DNA of 64,000 bases from assembly GCA_003248315.1 (NCBI GenBank), contig QKWM01000004.1, positions 1,178,001 through 1,242,000 of the forward strand, in the 5' to 3' direction. Numbering within the stretch: position 1 is the stretch's first letter; each line of letters begins with the position of its first letter. This DNA comes from Streptomyces sp. SW4 (lineage in GTDB: Bacteria; Actinomycetota; Actinomycetes; Streptomycetales; Streptomycetaceae). Made by a program: the position numbers and the translations under genes. This document shows, in pieces, positions 55,652 through 64,000 of this stretch. The notes under the pieces were generated by a model. That model had not been told where the DNA came from. It searched no databases and worked only from the letters and a program-made list of their open reading frames with translations.

Positions 55652-56979
55652 AAGAAGTCCGCCCACGGCTGGTCCCAGATCTCCTTCACGCACAGGACCA
55701 GGAACAGCAGGCCCGCGATCGCGAGCATCGCGTTGCTCAGCGGGCCGCTGCGCCATTCGGCGGGCGTGCGGGAGGAGTTGAGGAGCCAGATCAGGGTCAG
55801 GGCGAGGAACGGCATGAAGGCGGCGCCCAGCACGCCGTAGATGATGACCAGGCGGAACGGCTCGCCCTGGAAGAGCAGGACGATGGGCGGGAACGTCAGC
55901 CACAGCAGGTACGCGCGGAAGGGCCAGGAACGCTCGCGGCTGCCCGAGGCGATCTCCTCGCCCTTCGTCTGCCTCCCGGCGCGCAGCCGGCCGACGAAGT
56001 CGGCGAACATCAGGCTCACCCCGTGCCAGACGCCGATGAGCGAGGTGAACGACGTGGCGAAGAAGCCGATCAGGAAGAACTTCGCGGTGGCCGTCCCGTA
56101 CTCGGCCTCCAGGATGTCACCGAGCTGCACCAGGCCCTTGCCGCCGCCGGCGAGGGCGATGTTCGCCGCGTGCAGCAGCTCCGCGCCGACGATGAGCATG
56201 GCGATGACGAAGACACCGGTCGTGATGTAGGCGACCCGGTTGTCCAGCCGCATGATCTTCATCCAGCTCGCGTCGGTCCAGCCCTTGGCGTTGACCCAGT
56301 AGCCGTACGCGGCCAGCGTGATGGTGCCGCCGACGCCGCCGATGAGGCCCAGGGTGTTGAGGACGGAGTCCTCCTCGTCGGGCAGGACGGGCAGCAGGCC
56401 CGCGAGGGCGTCGCCCAGGTTGGGGGTGACGATGATCGCCAGGTAGACCGTCACCACGAACATGACGCCGACGAGGACGGTCATGACCTTCTCGAAGACG
56501 GCGTACTTGTTGAACCAGACGAAGACCAGGCCGACCAGGCCGCAGGCCACTCCCCACCATTCGAGGTCCATCACGTCGGGGAAGAGGGCCTGCAGCGGCA
56601 GGGCGCTGGAGGACATCGCCGCCGCGCCGTAGGAGAAGCCCCAGACGACGACGTAGACCGCGAAGAACCACGTGGTCCAGCGGCCGAGGCTCGCCCAGCC
56701 GTCGAACAGGGTGCGGCCGGTGGACAGGTGCCAGCGGCCGGCCGCCTCGGCGAGGGAGATCTTCACGACGCAGCCGACGATCGCCGCCCAGAGCAGCGTG
56801 TAGCCGAAGCTGCTGCCCGCGATGAGGGTGGCCACCAGGTCCCCGGCGCCGACGCCCGTCGCGGCGACGACGATGCCGGGTCCGATGTACCGCCAACTGG
56901 ACTTGCGGGGCGCCGCGTCGCGGCCGCCGGGCGCACCGGATGCGCCGGGGTCTGGGATGTTGCCCGTGGTGTCCGCCAT
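55648..56979 (-). CDS. Nramp-like divalent metal ion transporter
   Basis: 443 residues and about 11 membrane helices. TM1 is GPGIVVAATGVGAGDLVATL; the canonical metal-binding DPGN of Nramp is replaced by TGVGAGD. Others: FFAVYVVVWGFSYGAAAMSS, VFEKVMTVLVGVMFVVTVYL, TGVFVIAMLIVGAELLHA, FFLIGFFATSFTSLIGVW and FRLVIIYGVLGAAFMPFLAL. It belongs to an Nramp-related branch whose substrate may not be manganese or iron. ATG at 56979 (MADTTGNIPD) is preferred to 57036. Located 68 bases downstream of the acidic-protein gene. Confidence 0.9.
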   Translation of the reverse strand: MADTTGNIPDPGASGAPGGRDAAPRKSSWRYIGPGIVVAATGVGAGDLVATLIAGSSFGYTLLWAAIVGCVVKISLAEAAGRWHLSTGRTLFDGWASLGRWTTWFFAVYVVVWGFSYGAAAMSSSALPLQALFPDVMDLEWWGVACGLVGLVFVWFNKYAVFEKVMTVLVGVMFVVTVYLAIIVTPNLGDALAGLLPVLPDEEDSVLNTLGLIGGVGGTITLAAYGYWVNAKGWTDASWMKIMRLDNRVAYITTGVFVIAMLIVGAELLHAANIALAGGGKGLVQLGDILEAEYGTATAKFFLIGFFATSFTSLIGVWHGVSLMFADFVGRLRAGRQTKGEEIASGSRERSWPFRAYLLWLTFPPIVLLFQGEPFRLVIIYGVLGAAFMPFLALTLIWLLNSSRTPAEWRSGPLSNAMLAIAGLLFLVLCVKEIWDQPWADFF

Positions 56980-57047
56980 GAAGGTCAAGAAATCCCATGC
57001 CGGACGGTGGGACAAGAGGGCGTGCGGGATCTTCACACGCCGCTCGC

Positions 57048-57788
57048 CTACCGGGTCTTCGCGGACTCCCCGGCGGGCTCGCCCGCCTCCCGCGCGGCAG
57101 GTTCACCGGCGGTCTTCTGGGCGGACTCCGCCGCGGACTTCCCGGCGGACTCCCCCGCGGTCTCCGGGGCGGGCTCCCCGGCCATCTCCGCGGCCGGCTC
57201 ACCCGCGCTCTCCGCGTCCGCGTCGCCGTCCTCGAAGTAGGCGTCCAGGACCTCGTCCAGGCGCGCCTCCCACTGCGGGAAGACGCTCCTGGACGGCGCG
57301 TCGATCTCGATCGGGTACCAGCGGCGCTCGGGCGTGTGCACGGTCACGGTGAACCGCTTGCCGAACCGCGCCGTCTCCGTCTCGACCGCGCCGATCTCGT
57401 CCCAGCGGAACTCGCACTCCTGGTCGTCGAGGCGGAGCCGGACGCCCCGGCGGTCGGCGACGATCCGGGCCCGGCGGTCGGCGGCCTCGAAGACCGGGCC
57501 CTCGGGTTCCCCGGCGGCCTCGTCACCGGCGTCGGCGTCGTCCGCGGCGTCGGCGGCCTCCGGGGCGGCGCCGGCTCCGGAGTCCCCGGCGAGGGTCTTC
57601 TCCCCCTCGCCGCCGCTCTCCTGACCGTCCGTCGCGTCCGCCGCGTCCGGCGCGTCCGGCGCGTCCTCCGGCTTCGCGTCCTCGGGCTCACCCGACACGG
57701 GCGAGGTGAGCCCGGGGATGAACGCCGGATCGAAACCGGCGCCCTTCACCACGGGCTCGCCCTCCAGGGGCTGGCTGCTCGTTCCCAT
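57048..57788 (-). CDS. Acidic low-complexity protein with a PH-like core
   Basis: 246 residues. The N-terminus is MGTSSQPLEGEPVVKGAGFD, followed by a long Asp/Ala/Glu stretch. A small conserved core (residues about 115-195) has RRARIVADRRGVRLRLDDQE, FRWDEIGAVETETARFG and VTVHTPERRWYPIEIDAPSR, resembling a PH-like beta barrel. The tail is Ala/Gly/Glu/Pro repeats (AGEPAAEMAGEPAPETAGES). Cytoplasmic, function unknown; low-complexity tail repeats may vary in number between strains. Confidence 0.8.
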   Translation of the reverse strand: MGTSSQPLEGEPVVKGAGFDPAFIPGLTSPVSGEPEDAKPEDAPDAPDAADATDGQESGGEGEKTLAGDSGAGAAPEAADAADDADAGDEAAGEPEGPVFEAADRRARIVADRRGVRLRLDDQECEFRWDEIGAVETETARFGKRFTVTVHTPERRWYPIEIDAPSRSVFPQWEARLDEVLDAYFEDGDADAESAGEPAAEMAGEPAPETAGESAGKSAAESAQKTAGEPAAREAGEPAGESAKTR

Positions 57789-57869
57789 GCGCTGCTCCAC
57801 AGCGGGCAGTATGGTCGACGAACCTGTGCGGGACACAGTCGGCCCCCGGCATCGTTACGCCGGTGATGC

Positions 57870-59381
57870 CTACACGAACAGGCTGAGCACGGCGGCCACG
57901 ACGAAGCCGCCGACCGACAGCACGCTCTCCAGCACGGTCCACGTCTTCAGCGTGTCCCGCTCGCTGATGCCGAAGTACTTGGCGACCATCCAGAAGCCGC
58001 CGTCGTTGACGTGCGAGGCGAAGATGGAGCCGGCGGAGATGGCCATGATGACCAGCGCGACGAACGCCTGCGAGTGGTCGCCCTCGGCGAGCAGCGGGGC
58101 CACGATGCCGGCCGTCGTCACGATCGCCACCGTCGCCGAGCCCTGCGCGACCCGCAGCACCACGGAGATCAGGTAGGACAGGACGATCACGGGCAGGCCG
58201 ACGTCGTTGAAGGTGTCGGAGAGGGCCTGTGCGACGCCGCTGCCCTTGAGGACGGCGCCGAAGACGCCGCCCGCGCCGACGACCAGCAGGATGTTGCCGA
58301 CCGGCTTCAGCGAGGCCGTGGAGACGGTCTCCAGGGACTTGCGGGACCAGCCGCGGCGGATGCCCAGCAGGTAGTAGGCGAGAAAGAGGGCGATGGTCAG
58401 CGCGACGAACGGGTTGCCGAAGAACTCGATCACCGACCGCAGGGTGGAGGGGTCCAGGGCGATCGAGGAGAAGGTCGCGGCGAGGATCAGGATCAGCGGG
58501 GTGCCGATGATGCCGAGGACCGTGCCGAGCGGCACCGGGGTCTCGCGCGGCTCGACGCCGGCCGCGCGCTGCTCGGCGAGGACGGACGCCTTGGCCTCCT
58601 CGGCCGCCTCCACCATGTCCTGCGGGACGGCGACGAAGATGCGGCGGCCGATCCACGCGGAGAACGCCCAGGCGGCCAGCACGGCGGGGATGCCGCAGAC
58701 GATGCCCATGAGGATGACCCAGCCGAGGTCGACGTGGAGGAGCCCGGCGGCGGCCACGGGGCCGGGGTGCGGGGGCAGGAACGCGTGGGTCATGGACAGG
58801 CCGGCCAGCAGGGGCAGGCAGTACAGCAGGACCGACTTGCCGGAGCGCTTGGCGGCGGCGTAGACGATCGGCGCGAGGACGAAGATGCCGACGTCGAAGA
58901 AGACGGGGACGCCGAAGATCAGGCCGGTCAGGCCCATGGCGAGCGGGGCGCGCTTCTCGCCGAACAGCCCGAGCAGCCGGGAGGCGAGGACCTCGGCGCC
59001 GCCGCTGACCTCGAGGATCGCGCCGAGCATGGTGCCCAGGCCGATGATGATGGCGACGTGGCCGAGGATGCCGCCCATGCCGGACTCGATGGTGGAGACG
59101 GCGTCGGACTTCTGGACGGTGCCGAAGAGTTCGGTGACCGACAGGCCGGCGAGCAGGCCGACGGCTATGGAGACGGCGAGCAGCGCGACGAACGGCTGGA
59201 GCCGGACCTTGATGATGAGGAAGAGCAGCAGGGCGATGCCGATCGCGGCGACGGTCAGCAGACCGGCCGTGCCGTCGATCAGGAGGAGCAGGCCGCCGGT
59301 GTGGGGTGGGGTCTCCGCGGGGCGGAGGCGGCGAGGGAGAGGGAGGACAGACGGGACATACGGGGTCCTCTGCGTAAACAC
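57870..59381 (-). CDS. GntP family (gluconate-type) permease
   Basis: 503 residues with 12 or more membrane helices of the GntP/gluconate:H+ symporter family. Segments: LTVAAIGIALLLFLIIKVRL, AIIIGLGTMLGAILEVSGGA, TGLIFGVPVFFDVGIFVLAP, SMTHAFLPPHPGPVAAAGLL, NILLVVGAGGVFGAVLKGSG and RVAQGSATVAIVTTAGIVAP. Imports sugar acids. GTG at 59381 is the first start; an internal start nearer LLLLIDGTAGLLTV would remove the polar N-terminus. It is last in an operon with RidA, IclR and the KDG-type kinase, suggesting uptake of gluconate, ketodeoxygluconate or a related acid. Confidence 0.93.
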   Translation of the reverse strand: MFTQRTPYVPSVLPLPRRLRPAETPPHTGGLLLLIDGTAGLLTVAAIGIALLLFLIIKVRLQPFVALLAVSIAVGLLAGLSVTELFGTVQKSDAVSTIESGMGGILGHVAIIIGLGTMLGAILEVSGGAEVLASRLLGLFGEKRAPLAMGLTGLIFGVPVFFDVGIFVLAPIVYAAAKRSGKSVLLYCLPLLAGLSMTHAFLPPHPGPVAAAGLLHVDLGWVILMGIVCGIPAVLAAWAFSAWIGRRIFVAVPQDMVEAAEEAKASVLAEQRAAGVEPRETPVPLGTVLGIIGTPLILILAATFSSIALDPSTLRSVIEFFGNPFVALTIALFLAYYLLGIRRGWSRKSLETVSTASLKPVGNILLVVGAGGVFGAVLKGSGVAQALSDTFNDVGLPVIVLSYLISVVLRVAQGSATVAIVTTAGIVAPLLAEGDHSQAFVALVIMAISAGSIFASHVNDGGFWMVAKYFGISERDTLKTWTVLESVLSVGGFVVAAVLSLFV

Positions 59382-59468
59382 ATGGGGCTTTCGGGCAGGG
59401 GGGATCGCGGCACGGCGTCCGGGGGTGGGGACGCCGTGCCGATGTCACAGGCAGGCGGAGGGGGTGGG

Positions 59469-59879
59469 TCAGCCGAGGACGGCGAGTGCGTCGATCTCGA
59501 TGAGGAGCCCGGCGGGCAGGCCGACGTAGACGGTCGTGCGGGCGGCCGGGGGCTGGGTGAGGCCCTGCTCCTCGAAGTACTGGTTGTAGATCTCGTTCAT
59601 CTCGGCGAAGTGGTCCACGTCGGTGAGGTAGACGCGGATCATCATCACGTCGTCCCAGGTGGCGCCGCCCTCTTCGAGGATCGCCTTGACGTTGGCGAGG
59701 GTCTGGAGGGTCTGCTCGCGCAGGGTCGGGCCGGCCGGGGTGGGGGCCTTGCCGTCCTCGTGCGGGAGGAAGCCGACCTGGCCGGCGACCTGGAGGATGT
59801 TGCCCTTCTTGACGCCGTGGGAGAACTTCGCCGGCGGGATGGTGTGGGTCGCGGGGGTGAGGGCGATCTTGTCGGTCAT
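59469..59879 (-). CDS. RidA family enamine/imine deaminase
   Basis: 136 residues of the YjgF/YER057c/UK114 family. Signatures: HTIPPAKFSHGVKKGNILQV, AGQVGFLPHEDGKAPTPAGP, LREQTLQTLANVKAILEEGG, TWDDVMMIRVYLTDVDHFAE and AARTTVYVGLPAGLLIEIDA, the last with the substrate-binding Arg. RidA proteins hydrolyse reactive 2-aminoacrylate and imines released by PLP enzymes, which fits the D-amino-acid deaminase gene close by. ATG at 59879 overlaps the IclR stop (ATGA). Confidence 0.94.
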   Translation of the reverse strand: MTDKIALTPATHTIPPAKFSHGVKKGNILQVAGQVGFLPHEDGKAPTPAGPTLREQTLQTLANVKAILEEGGATWDDVMMIRVYLTDVDHFAEMNEIYNQYFEEQGLTQPPAARTTVYVGLPAGLLIEIDALAVLG

Positions 59880-60639
59880 GTGGTGACTTCCTTGACTGGG
59901 GTCCTGCCGGAGTACTCGCCGCTGATCGCGTCCGCCGTACGGCGCACCAGCGGCAGGAGGGTGAGGAGTTCGTCGGCGCTGACGACGACGTTCGGCGCGG
60001 AGACCGACATCGCGGCCACCACCCGGCCGTCGGCGCCCCGGATGGGCGCGGCGACGCAGTTGATGGACTCCTCGTGGCCGCCGAGGTCGGTGGCCCAGCC
60101 CTGTTCGCGCACCTTGGCCAGCTCCTTGAGGAAGGCGTCGGCGTTGGGGGTCGAACGGGCCGTGTAGAGGGGTAGTCGAGCTTCTCGGCGACGGCGCGGC
60201 GCTCGTGCTCGGGGAGGTCGGCGAGCAGCAGTTTGGCGACGGCCGCGACGGTGATGGCGACGGGCTTGCCGATCCGGGAGTACATGCGGACCGGGTAGCG
60301 GCTCTCCACCTTGTCGATGTAGAGGACCTCGTTCTCCTCGAGGACGGCGAGGTGGACGGTGTGGCCGCAGCTCTCGTTGAGGCGTACGAGGTGGGGGTGG
60401 GCGATCTCGCGGACGTCCAGGTTCTCCATCGCCTCCTGGGCGAGGGCGATGAGGCGGGCGCCGAGGCGGTAGCGCTGGTCGGACTGGCGGTAGACGAAGC
60501 CGTGTTCGTGGAGGGTGCGCAGCAGGCGCAGTGCCGTGGACTTGTGGACGCCGAGGCGGTCGGCGACCCGGCCCAGGTCGGCGGGGCCCTCGGCGAGCAG
60601 CGGCAGGATGCTGAGCGCGCGGTCGACGGTCTGGCTCAT
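59876..60639 (-). CDS. IclR family transcriptional regulator (one frameshift)
   Basis: About 255 residues. The winged helix is QTVDRALSILPLLAEGPADL, VADRLGVHKSTALRLLRTLH and HGFVYRQSDQRYRLGARLI. The effector domain has AHPHLVRLNESCGHTVHLAV, YSRIGKPVAITVAAVAKLLL, then after a break near 60170 TARSTPNADAFLKELAKVR, GGHEESINCVAAPIRGADGR and VAAMSVSAPN. ATG at 60639 overlaps the kinase stop. Likely local controller of both divergent arms through the palindrome at 61810-61828. Confidence 0.93.
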
Positions 60640-61713
60640 GGCGTGCGTACCTCCTCGTCGGCCCCCGTGTCGGCCTGCGTCCAGCCGGGGCCGAGTCGAA
60701 GTCTCCCCCACTGCGTGTCGTCGAGGGCGGCCAGGCGGTCGGCGTGGTCGCGGGCGGGGGGTACGGCGAGGTCGCCGGGGACGGTGAGGGCGGCGGCGGC
60801 CATGAGGTGGCCGTGGCGGAGGCGGTCGCGGACGGGCAGTCCGCGCAGGGTGGCGGAGAGGAACCCGGCGGCGAAGGCGTCGCCCGCGCCGACGGCGGCG
60901 ACGACGTCGACGCGCGGGGCGGGACGTGCAGGCCGGTGCCGTCGGCGCCGTCCGCCGCGCCGGTGCCGCGGGTGAAGGCGACGGCGCCGTCCGCGCCCTG
61001 CTTGACGACCAGGACCGCCGGTTCGGGCAGCAGTTCCCGTACCGCCCTCGCGTCGTGCAGGTCCCACAGGTCGCGTGCCTCGTCGTCGCCGACGAAGACG
61101 AGGTCCGCGCCGCGCGCCAGGTCGCGCAGGACGCGGGGGCGTCGCCGGGGTGGTCCCGCCACAGTCCCGGCCGGTGGTTGACGTCGAAGGAGACCAGGGG
61201 ACGGCCGGGGCGGCGGGCGGTCAGCTCGCGGGTCAGCTCCCGGCAGCCGGCGGAGAGGGCGGCGGTGATGCCGGACAGGTGCAGGATCCGCCCGGCGCGG
61301 GCTGCGTCGAGGTCGACGGTGGCGGGGGACATCGCGGAGGCGGCGGACCCGGCCCGGTAGTACGCCACCTCGTGGGCGTCGGTGGCCCGGTCCCCGGCCG
61401 TGCGGAAGTACACGCCGGTGGGGCGGCCGGGGTCCCGGCGCACGGCGGAGACGTCGACGCCGTACGCGCCGATGGCCTCGACGAGGTGGTCGCCGAAGCC
61501 GTCGGCGCCGACCCGGCCGACCCAGCGGGTGCGGTGCCCGGCGGCGGCGAGGACGCAGGCGACGTTGGACTCGGCGCCGCCGATGCCGCGGTCGAAGGAG
61601 GGGACGTCGGCGAGGCGCCCGGGCCGGGCGGGCAGGAAGGTGACCATGGACTCGCCGAGCGCGACGACGTCCACGACGTCGGGGGCGGTGCTGCGGGGTC
61701 CGTCGGCGGTCAC
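60636..61713 (-). CDS. PfkB family sugar kinase (2-keto-3-deoxygluconate kinase-like), two frameshifts
   Basis: About 355 residues. VVDVVALGESMVTFLPARPG and RGIGGAESNVACVLAAAGHR are the substrate-binding start; WVGRVGADGFGDHLVEAIGA and PGRPTGVYFRTAGDRATDAH follow. After a break near 61140: RVLRDLARGADLVFVGDDEA and PAVLVVKQGADGAVAFTRG. After a break near 60925 the ATP/catalytic signature VVAAVGAGDAFAAGFLSATL (Asp base). KDG kinases of this kind phosphorylate 2-keto-3-deoxygluconate for the Entner-Doudoroff route. GTG at 61713 follows GAGGAG. Ribokinase-type alternatives are not excluded. Confidence 0.9.
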
Positions 61714-61809
61714 GATGGTGGGGCTCCTCGTCGTGTCTCGCGGGCGGCGGCTCCGTTGACCCCGCGTTCGCCGAGATGTTAGACAGCAGTAAGCGACATA
61801 CGCAATGGA

Positions 61810-61828
61810 CGTTGCACATCTTGCAACG
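61810..61828. promoter_or_regulatory. IclR-type operator between the divergent catabolic arms
   Basis: CGTTGCA and TGCAACG flank CATCT in a perfect 7+5+7 palindrome, 21 bases before the deaminase ATG (61849) and about 97 bases before the kinase start. The local IclR protein is the natural candidate. Confidence 0.65.
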
Positions 61829-61848
61829 CACCAGATCAGGGAGGCTCC

Positions 61849-63125
61849 ATGGCCCTCGACTCCGGCACCGAAGCCCTCGCCGAGCTGGCGGAGGAGCACG
61901 TCGACCACCGCTTCAAGGGCCTCCCGCCGGACGCGTACGGCCTCACCGTCGCGGAACTGGCCGGGCAGCGCCGCAACCTGTTCACGGGCGGCTTCACCAC
62001 CCCCGTCCTGGCCCTGTCCGCCGAGCGCCTGGAGCACAACCTCGCGCTGATGGAGCGCTACGCCGCCCGGCACGGCCTCGCGTTCGCCCGCACGGCAAGA
62101 CCTCCATGGCCCCGCAGCTCTTCCACCGCCAGATCGAGCACGGCGCCTGGGGCATCACCCTGGCCGTCCCCCACCAGGTGCGCGTCGCGCGGGCCTTCGG
62201 CATCCGGCGCGTCTTCCTCGCCAACGAGCTGGTGGACGCCGCCGCCCTGCGCTGGATCGCCACCGAACTCGCCGCCGACCCGGACTTCCGCTTCGTCTGC
62301 TACGTCGACTCCGTGCGCGGCGTGGAGCTGATGGACGCGGCCCTCGCGGGCGCCGCCCGGCCGCTGGACGTGGTGGTCGAGCTGGCCGCGGGCGAGGGCG
62401 CGCGCACCGGGGCGCGCACCGAGGCGGAGTGCGCGGCCGTCGCGGACGCGGTGGCCGCCGCGTCCGGTCTGCGGCTGGTGGGCGTCGCCGGGTACGAGGG
62501 CGAGGTGCCGGACGCCGACCGGGAGAAGGTCGCCGCGTGGCTGGGGCGGCTGGTCGCCCTCGCCGCCGGCCTCGACAAGGAGGGTCGCTTCGCGGACACG
62601 GACGAGATCGTGGTGAGCGCGGGCGGCAGCGCCTGGTTCGACGCGGTGGCCGACGTGTTCGCCGGGATCCCGGAGCTGTCCCGGCCGGTGCTGAAGCTGC
62701 TGCGCTCCGGCGCCTACGTCAGCCACGACGACGGGCACTACCGCGAACTGACCCCCTTCAACCGGGTCCCCGAGGAGGGCGCCCTGGAGCCCGCGTTCCG
62801 CCTGTGGTCGCAGGTCGTCTCCCGCCCCTCCCCTGCGCAGGCGTTCACCAACGCGGGCAAGCGGGACGCGGCGTACGACCTGCACCTGCCCTTCGCCCAG
62901 GTGGTCCGCCGGGACGGCGCGGAGCGCCCGGCCGACGGCGTGGAGGTGACCGGCCTGTCCGACCAGCACGCCTGGCTGCGCACCTCCCCCGGCGCGGACC
63001 TGGAGGTCGGCGACTGGGTCGGGATGGGCCTGTCCCACCCGTGCACATCGTTCGACAAGTGGCAGCTCATCCCGGTCGCCGAGGCGGACGGGACGGTCGT
63101 CGACTACATCCGTACGTTCTTCTAG
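61849..63125 (+). CDS. D-amino acid deaminase/D-serine dehydratase-like PLP enzyme (one frameshift)
   Basis: About 425 residues of the alanine-racemase-fold family (D-threonine aldolase/DSD type). TPVLALSAERLEHNLALMER leads to the PLP lysine motif, expected as HGKTSMAPQLF, where the frame breaks near 62092 (one C lost). Then GAWGITLAVPHQVRVARAFG, FVCYVDSVRGVELM and VVSAGGSAWFD. The C-terminal DSD-like domain has the zinc ligands in LSDQHAWL and SHPCTSFDKWQLI. It would convert D-amino acids to keto acids and ammonia. A D-aminoacylase gene follows after 11 bases. Confidence 0.9.
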
Positions 63126-63136
63126 AGGAGCCTCGC

Positions 63137-64000
63137 GTGGACGAGCTGGTCATCCGGGACGCCGACGTCGTCGACGGCTCCGGCGCAAGCGCCTACCGGG
63201 CGGACGTCGTGGTCGACGGCGGGCGGATCGTGTCCATCGTCAAGGAGGCCGCGGCGGCCGGCTGCCAGCGGCCCACCGCCCGCCGGGAGCTGGACGCCGA
63301 GGGCCTGGTGCTGGCCCCCGGCTTCATCGACATGCACGCCCACAGCGACCTGGCCCTGCTGCGCGACCCCGACCACAGCGCCAAGGCCGCGCAGGGCGTC
63401 ACCCTGGAGGTCATCGGCCAGGACGGGCTGTCGTACGCGCCGGTCGACGACCGCACGCTCGGCGAGGTGCGCCGCGCGATCGCCGGGTGGAACGGCCCCG
63501 GCGACGACGTCGACTTCGACTGGCGGTCGGTCGGCGAGTACCTGGACCGGCTCGACGCGGGCATCGCGGTCAACGCCGCCTATCTGATCCCGCAGGGCAC
63601 GGTCCGCGCCCTGGCCGTCGGCTGGGACGACCGGGAGGCGACCGAGGCGGAGCTGGCGCACATGCGGCGGCTGGTCGCCGAGGGCATGGAGCAGGGCGCG
63701 GTCGGCATGTCGTCGGGGCTGACGTACACGCCGGGCATGTACGCGAAGGACGCGGAGCTGACCGAGCTGTGCCGGGTGGTGGCGGAGTACGGCGGCTACT
63801 ACTGCCCGCACCACCGCTCCTACGGGGCGGGCGCCCTGGAGGCGTACGCCGAGATGGTGGAGCTGACCCGCGAGGCCGGCTGCCCCCTGCACCTGGCCCA
63901 CGCCACCATGAACTTCGGCGTGAACAGGGGCCGCGCCCCGAGCTGCTGTCCCTGCTGGACGACGCCCTCGCCGCCGGCGCCGACATCACCCTCGACACCT
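63137..64000 (+). CDS. N-acyl-D-amino-acid deacylase (D-aminoacylase), 5' part, one frameshift
   Basis: The first 288 or so codons; the gene runs past the window end. GTG at 63137 (VDELVIRDADVVDGSG) follows GAGGAG. The amidohydrolase fold shows ADVVVDGGRIVSIV, the metal site GFIDMHAHSDLALL, VTLEVIGQDGLSYAP, GMSSGLTYTPGMYA and the His-rich YYCPHHRSYG. The frame breaks near 63925 and continues ELLSLLDDALAAGADITLDT. The enzyme removes acyl groups from N-acyl-D-amino acids, feeding the D-amino acid deaminase encoded just before. Confidence 0.92.
   Translation, partial: MDELVIRDADVVDGSGASAYRADVVVDGGRIVSIVKEAAAAGCQRPTARRELDAEGLVLAPGFIDMHAHSDLALLRDPDHSAKAAQGVTLEVIGQDGLSYAPVDDRTLGEVRRAIAGWNGPGDDVDFDWRSVGEYLDRLDAGIAVNAAYLIPQGTVRALAVGWDDREATEAELAHMRRLVAEGMEQGAVGMSSGLTYTPGMYAKDAELTELCRVVAEYGGYYCPHHRSYGAGALEAYAEMVELTREAGCPLHLAHATMNFGVNRGRAPSCCPCWTTPSPPAPTSPSTP

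Noticed and set aside
57688..62073. A 1,461-codon minus-strand open frame spanning five genes
   Set aside because: It strings together pieces of the IclR and kinase genes (real) with antisense or shifted text of RidA and GntP. The family motifs switch frames and show separate genes.

Overview
The window is about 72-75% G+C chromosomal DNA from a Streptomyces. The evidence is GTG and ATG starts with GGAGG-type ribosome sites, a WhiB-like protein, SpoIIE-type phosphatase, DasR-type and PadR-type operators, and a core gene order (xseA-xseB ... glpX-wblI ... class I fumarase-fumC ... oxyR/ahpCD) that I know from the S. coelicolor core chromosome. No rRNA or tRNA gene and no CRISPR array was recognised. 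A property of the whole window is that more than half of the larger genes are broken by one or more single-base frameshifts. These sit mostly in G or C runs, and reading resumes in another frame with the family sequence intact. This pattern fits base-loss errors in a draft assembly better than gene decay, so such genes are annotated as whole loci.

Layout. 1-9.4 kb: exonuclease VII (xseA end, xseB), a nitroreductase, a DUF4245 membrane protein, fructose-1,6-bisphosphatase glpX, wblI, a DUF1707/LiaF-like protein, an iron-sulfur class I fumarase, iron-free fumC and a DUF402 protein. 9.5-15.7 kb: a SpoIIE/GAF/ATPase phosphatase preceded by a coupled 39-codon ORF, a class A penicillin-binding protein, and an SPFH protein coupled to a small ribbon-helix-helix-like protein. 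15.9-19.4 kb: a PadR/ABC ATPase/FtsX-permease operon with stop-start overlaps. 19.6-21.8 kb: oxyR divergent from ahpC-ahpD (peroxide defence). 21.9-31.5 kb: an AI-2E-type permease, a secreted transglycosylase-like protein, PhoH, a TetR/ABC exporter pair, a methyltransferase, a luciferase-like oxidoreductase and a DUF192 protein.

31.4-43.8 kb is a tight-adherence (Tad/Flp) type IVc pilus locus read on the minus strand. In order it holds a CxxC protein, CpaB-like, CpaE-like, two TadE-like pseudopilins, TadA, TadB, TadC, an embedded sensor kinase and response regulator, the Flp pilin, a TadG-like pseudopilin, two lipoproteins and an OmpA-like protein. Most junctions are stop-start overlaps. One TadE-like gene begins with six tandem copies of a 21-base unit, each carrying a start codon.

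43.9-51.4 kb is an accessory island. A WXG-like partner gene and a 4.6-kb Rhs/YD-repeat gene end in a guanyl-specific ribonuclease (RNase Sa/barnase-like) toxin tip, followed at once by a barstar immunity gene. Downstream lie an IS1380-type transposase remnant and two small low-GC orphan ORFs. G+C falls sharply in the toxin tip, immunity gene and orphan cassette.

51.7-64 kb: a secreted GH18 chitinase with a DasR (GlcNAc-response) operator in its promoter, a SigE-family sigma factor with a membrane protein, an Nramp-like transporter, an acidic low-complexity protein, and a D-amino-acid/sugar-acid catabolic cluster. That cluster is GntP permease, RidA, IclR regulator and KDG-type kinase, divergent from a D-amino-acid deaminase and a D-aminoacylase that runs off the window end. 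A palindrome between the two arms is the likely IclR site.
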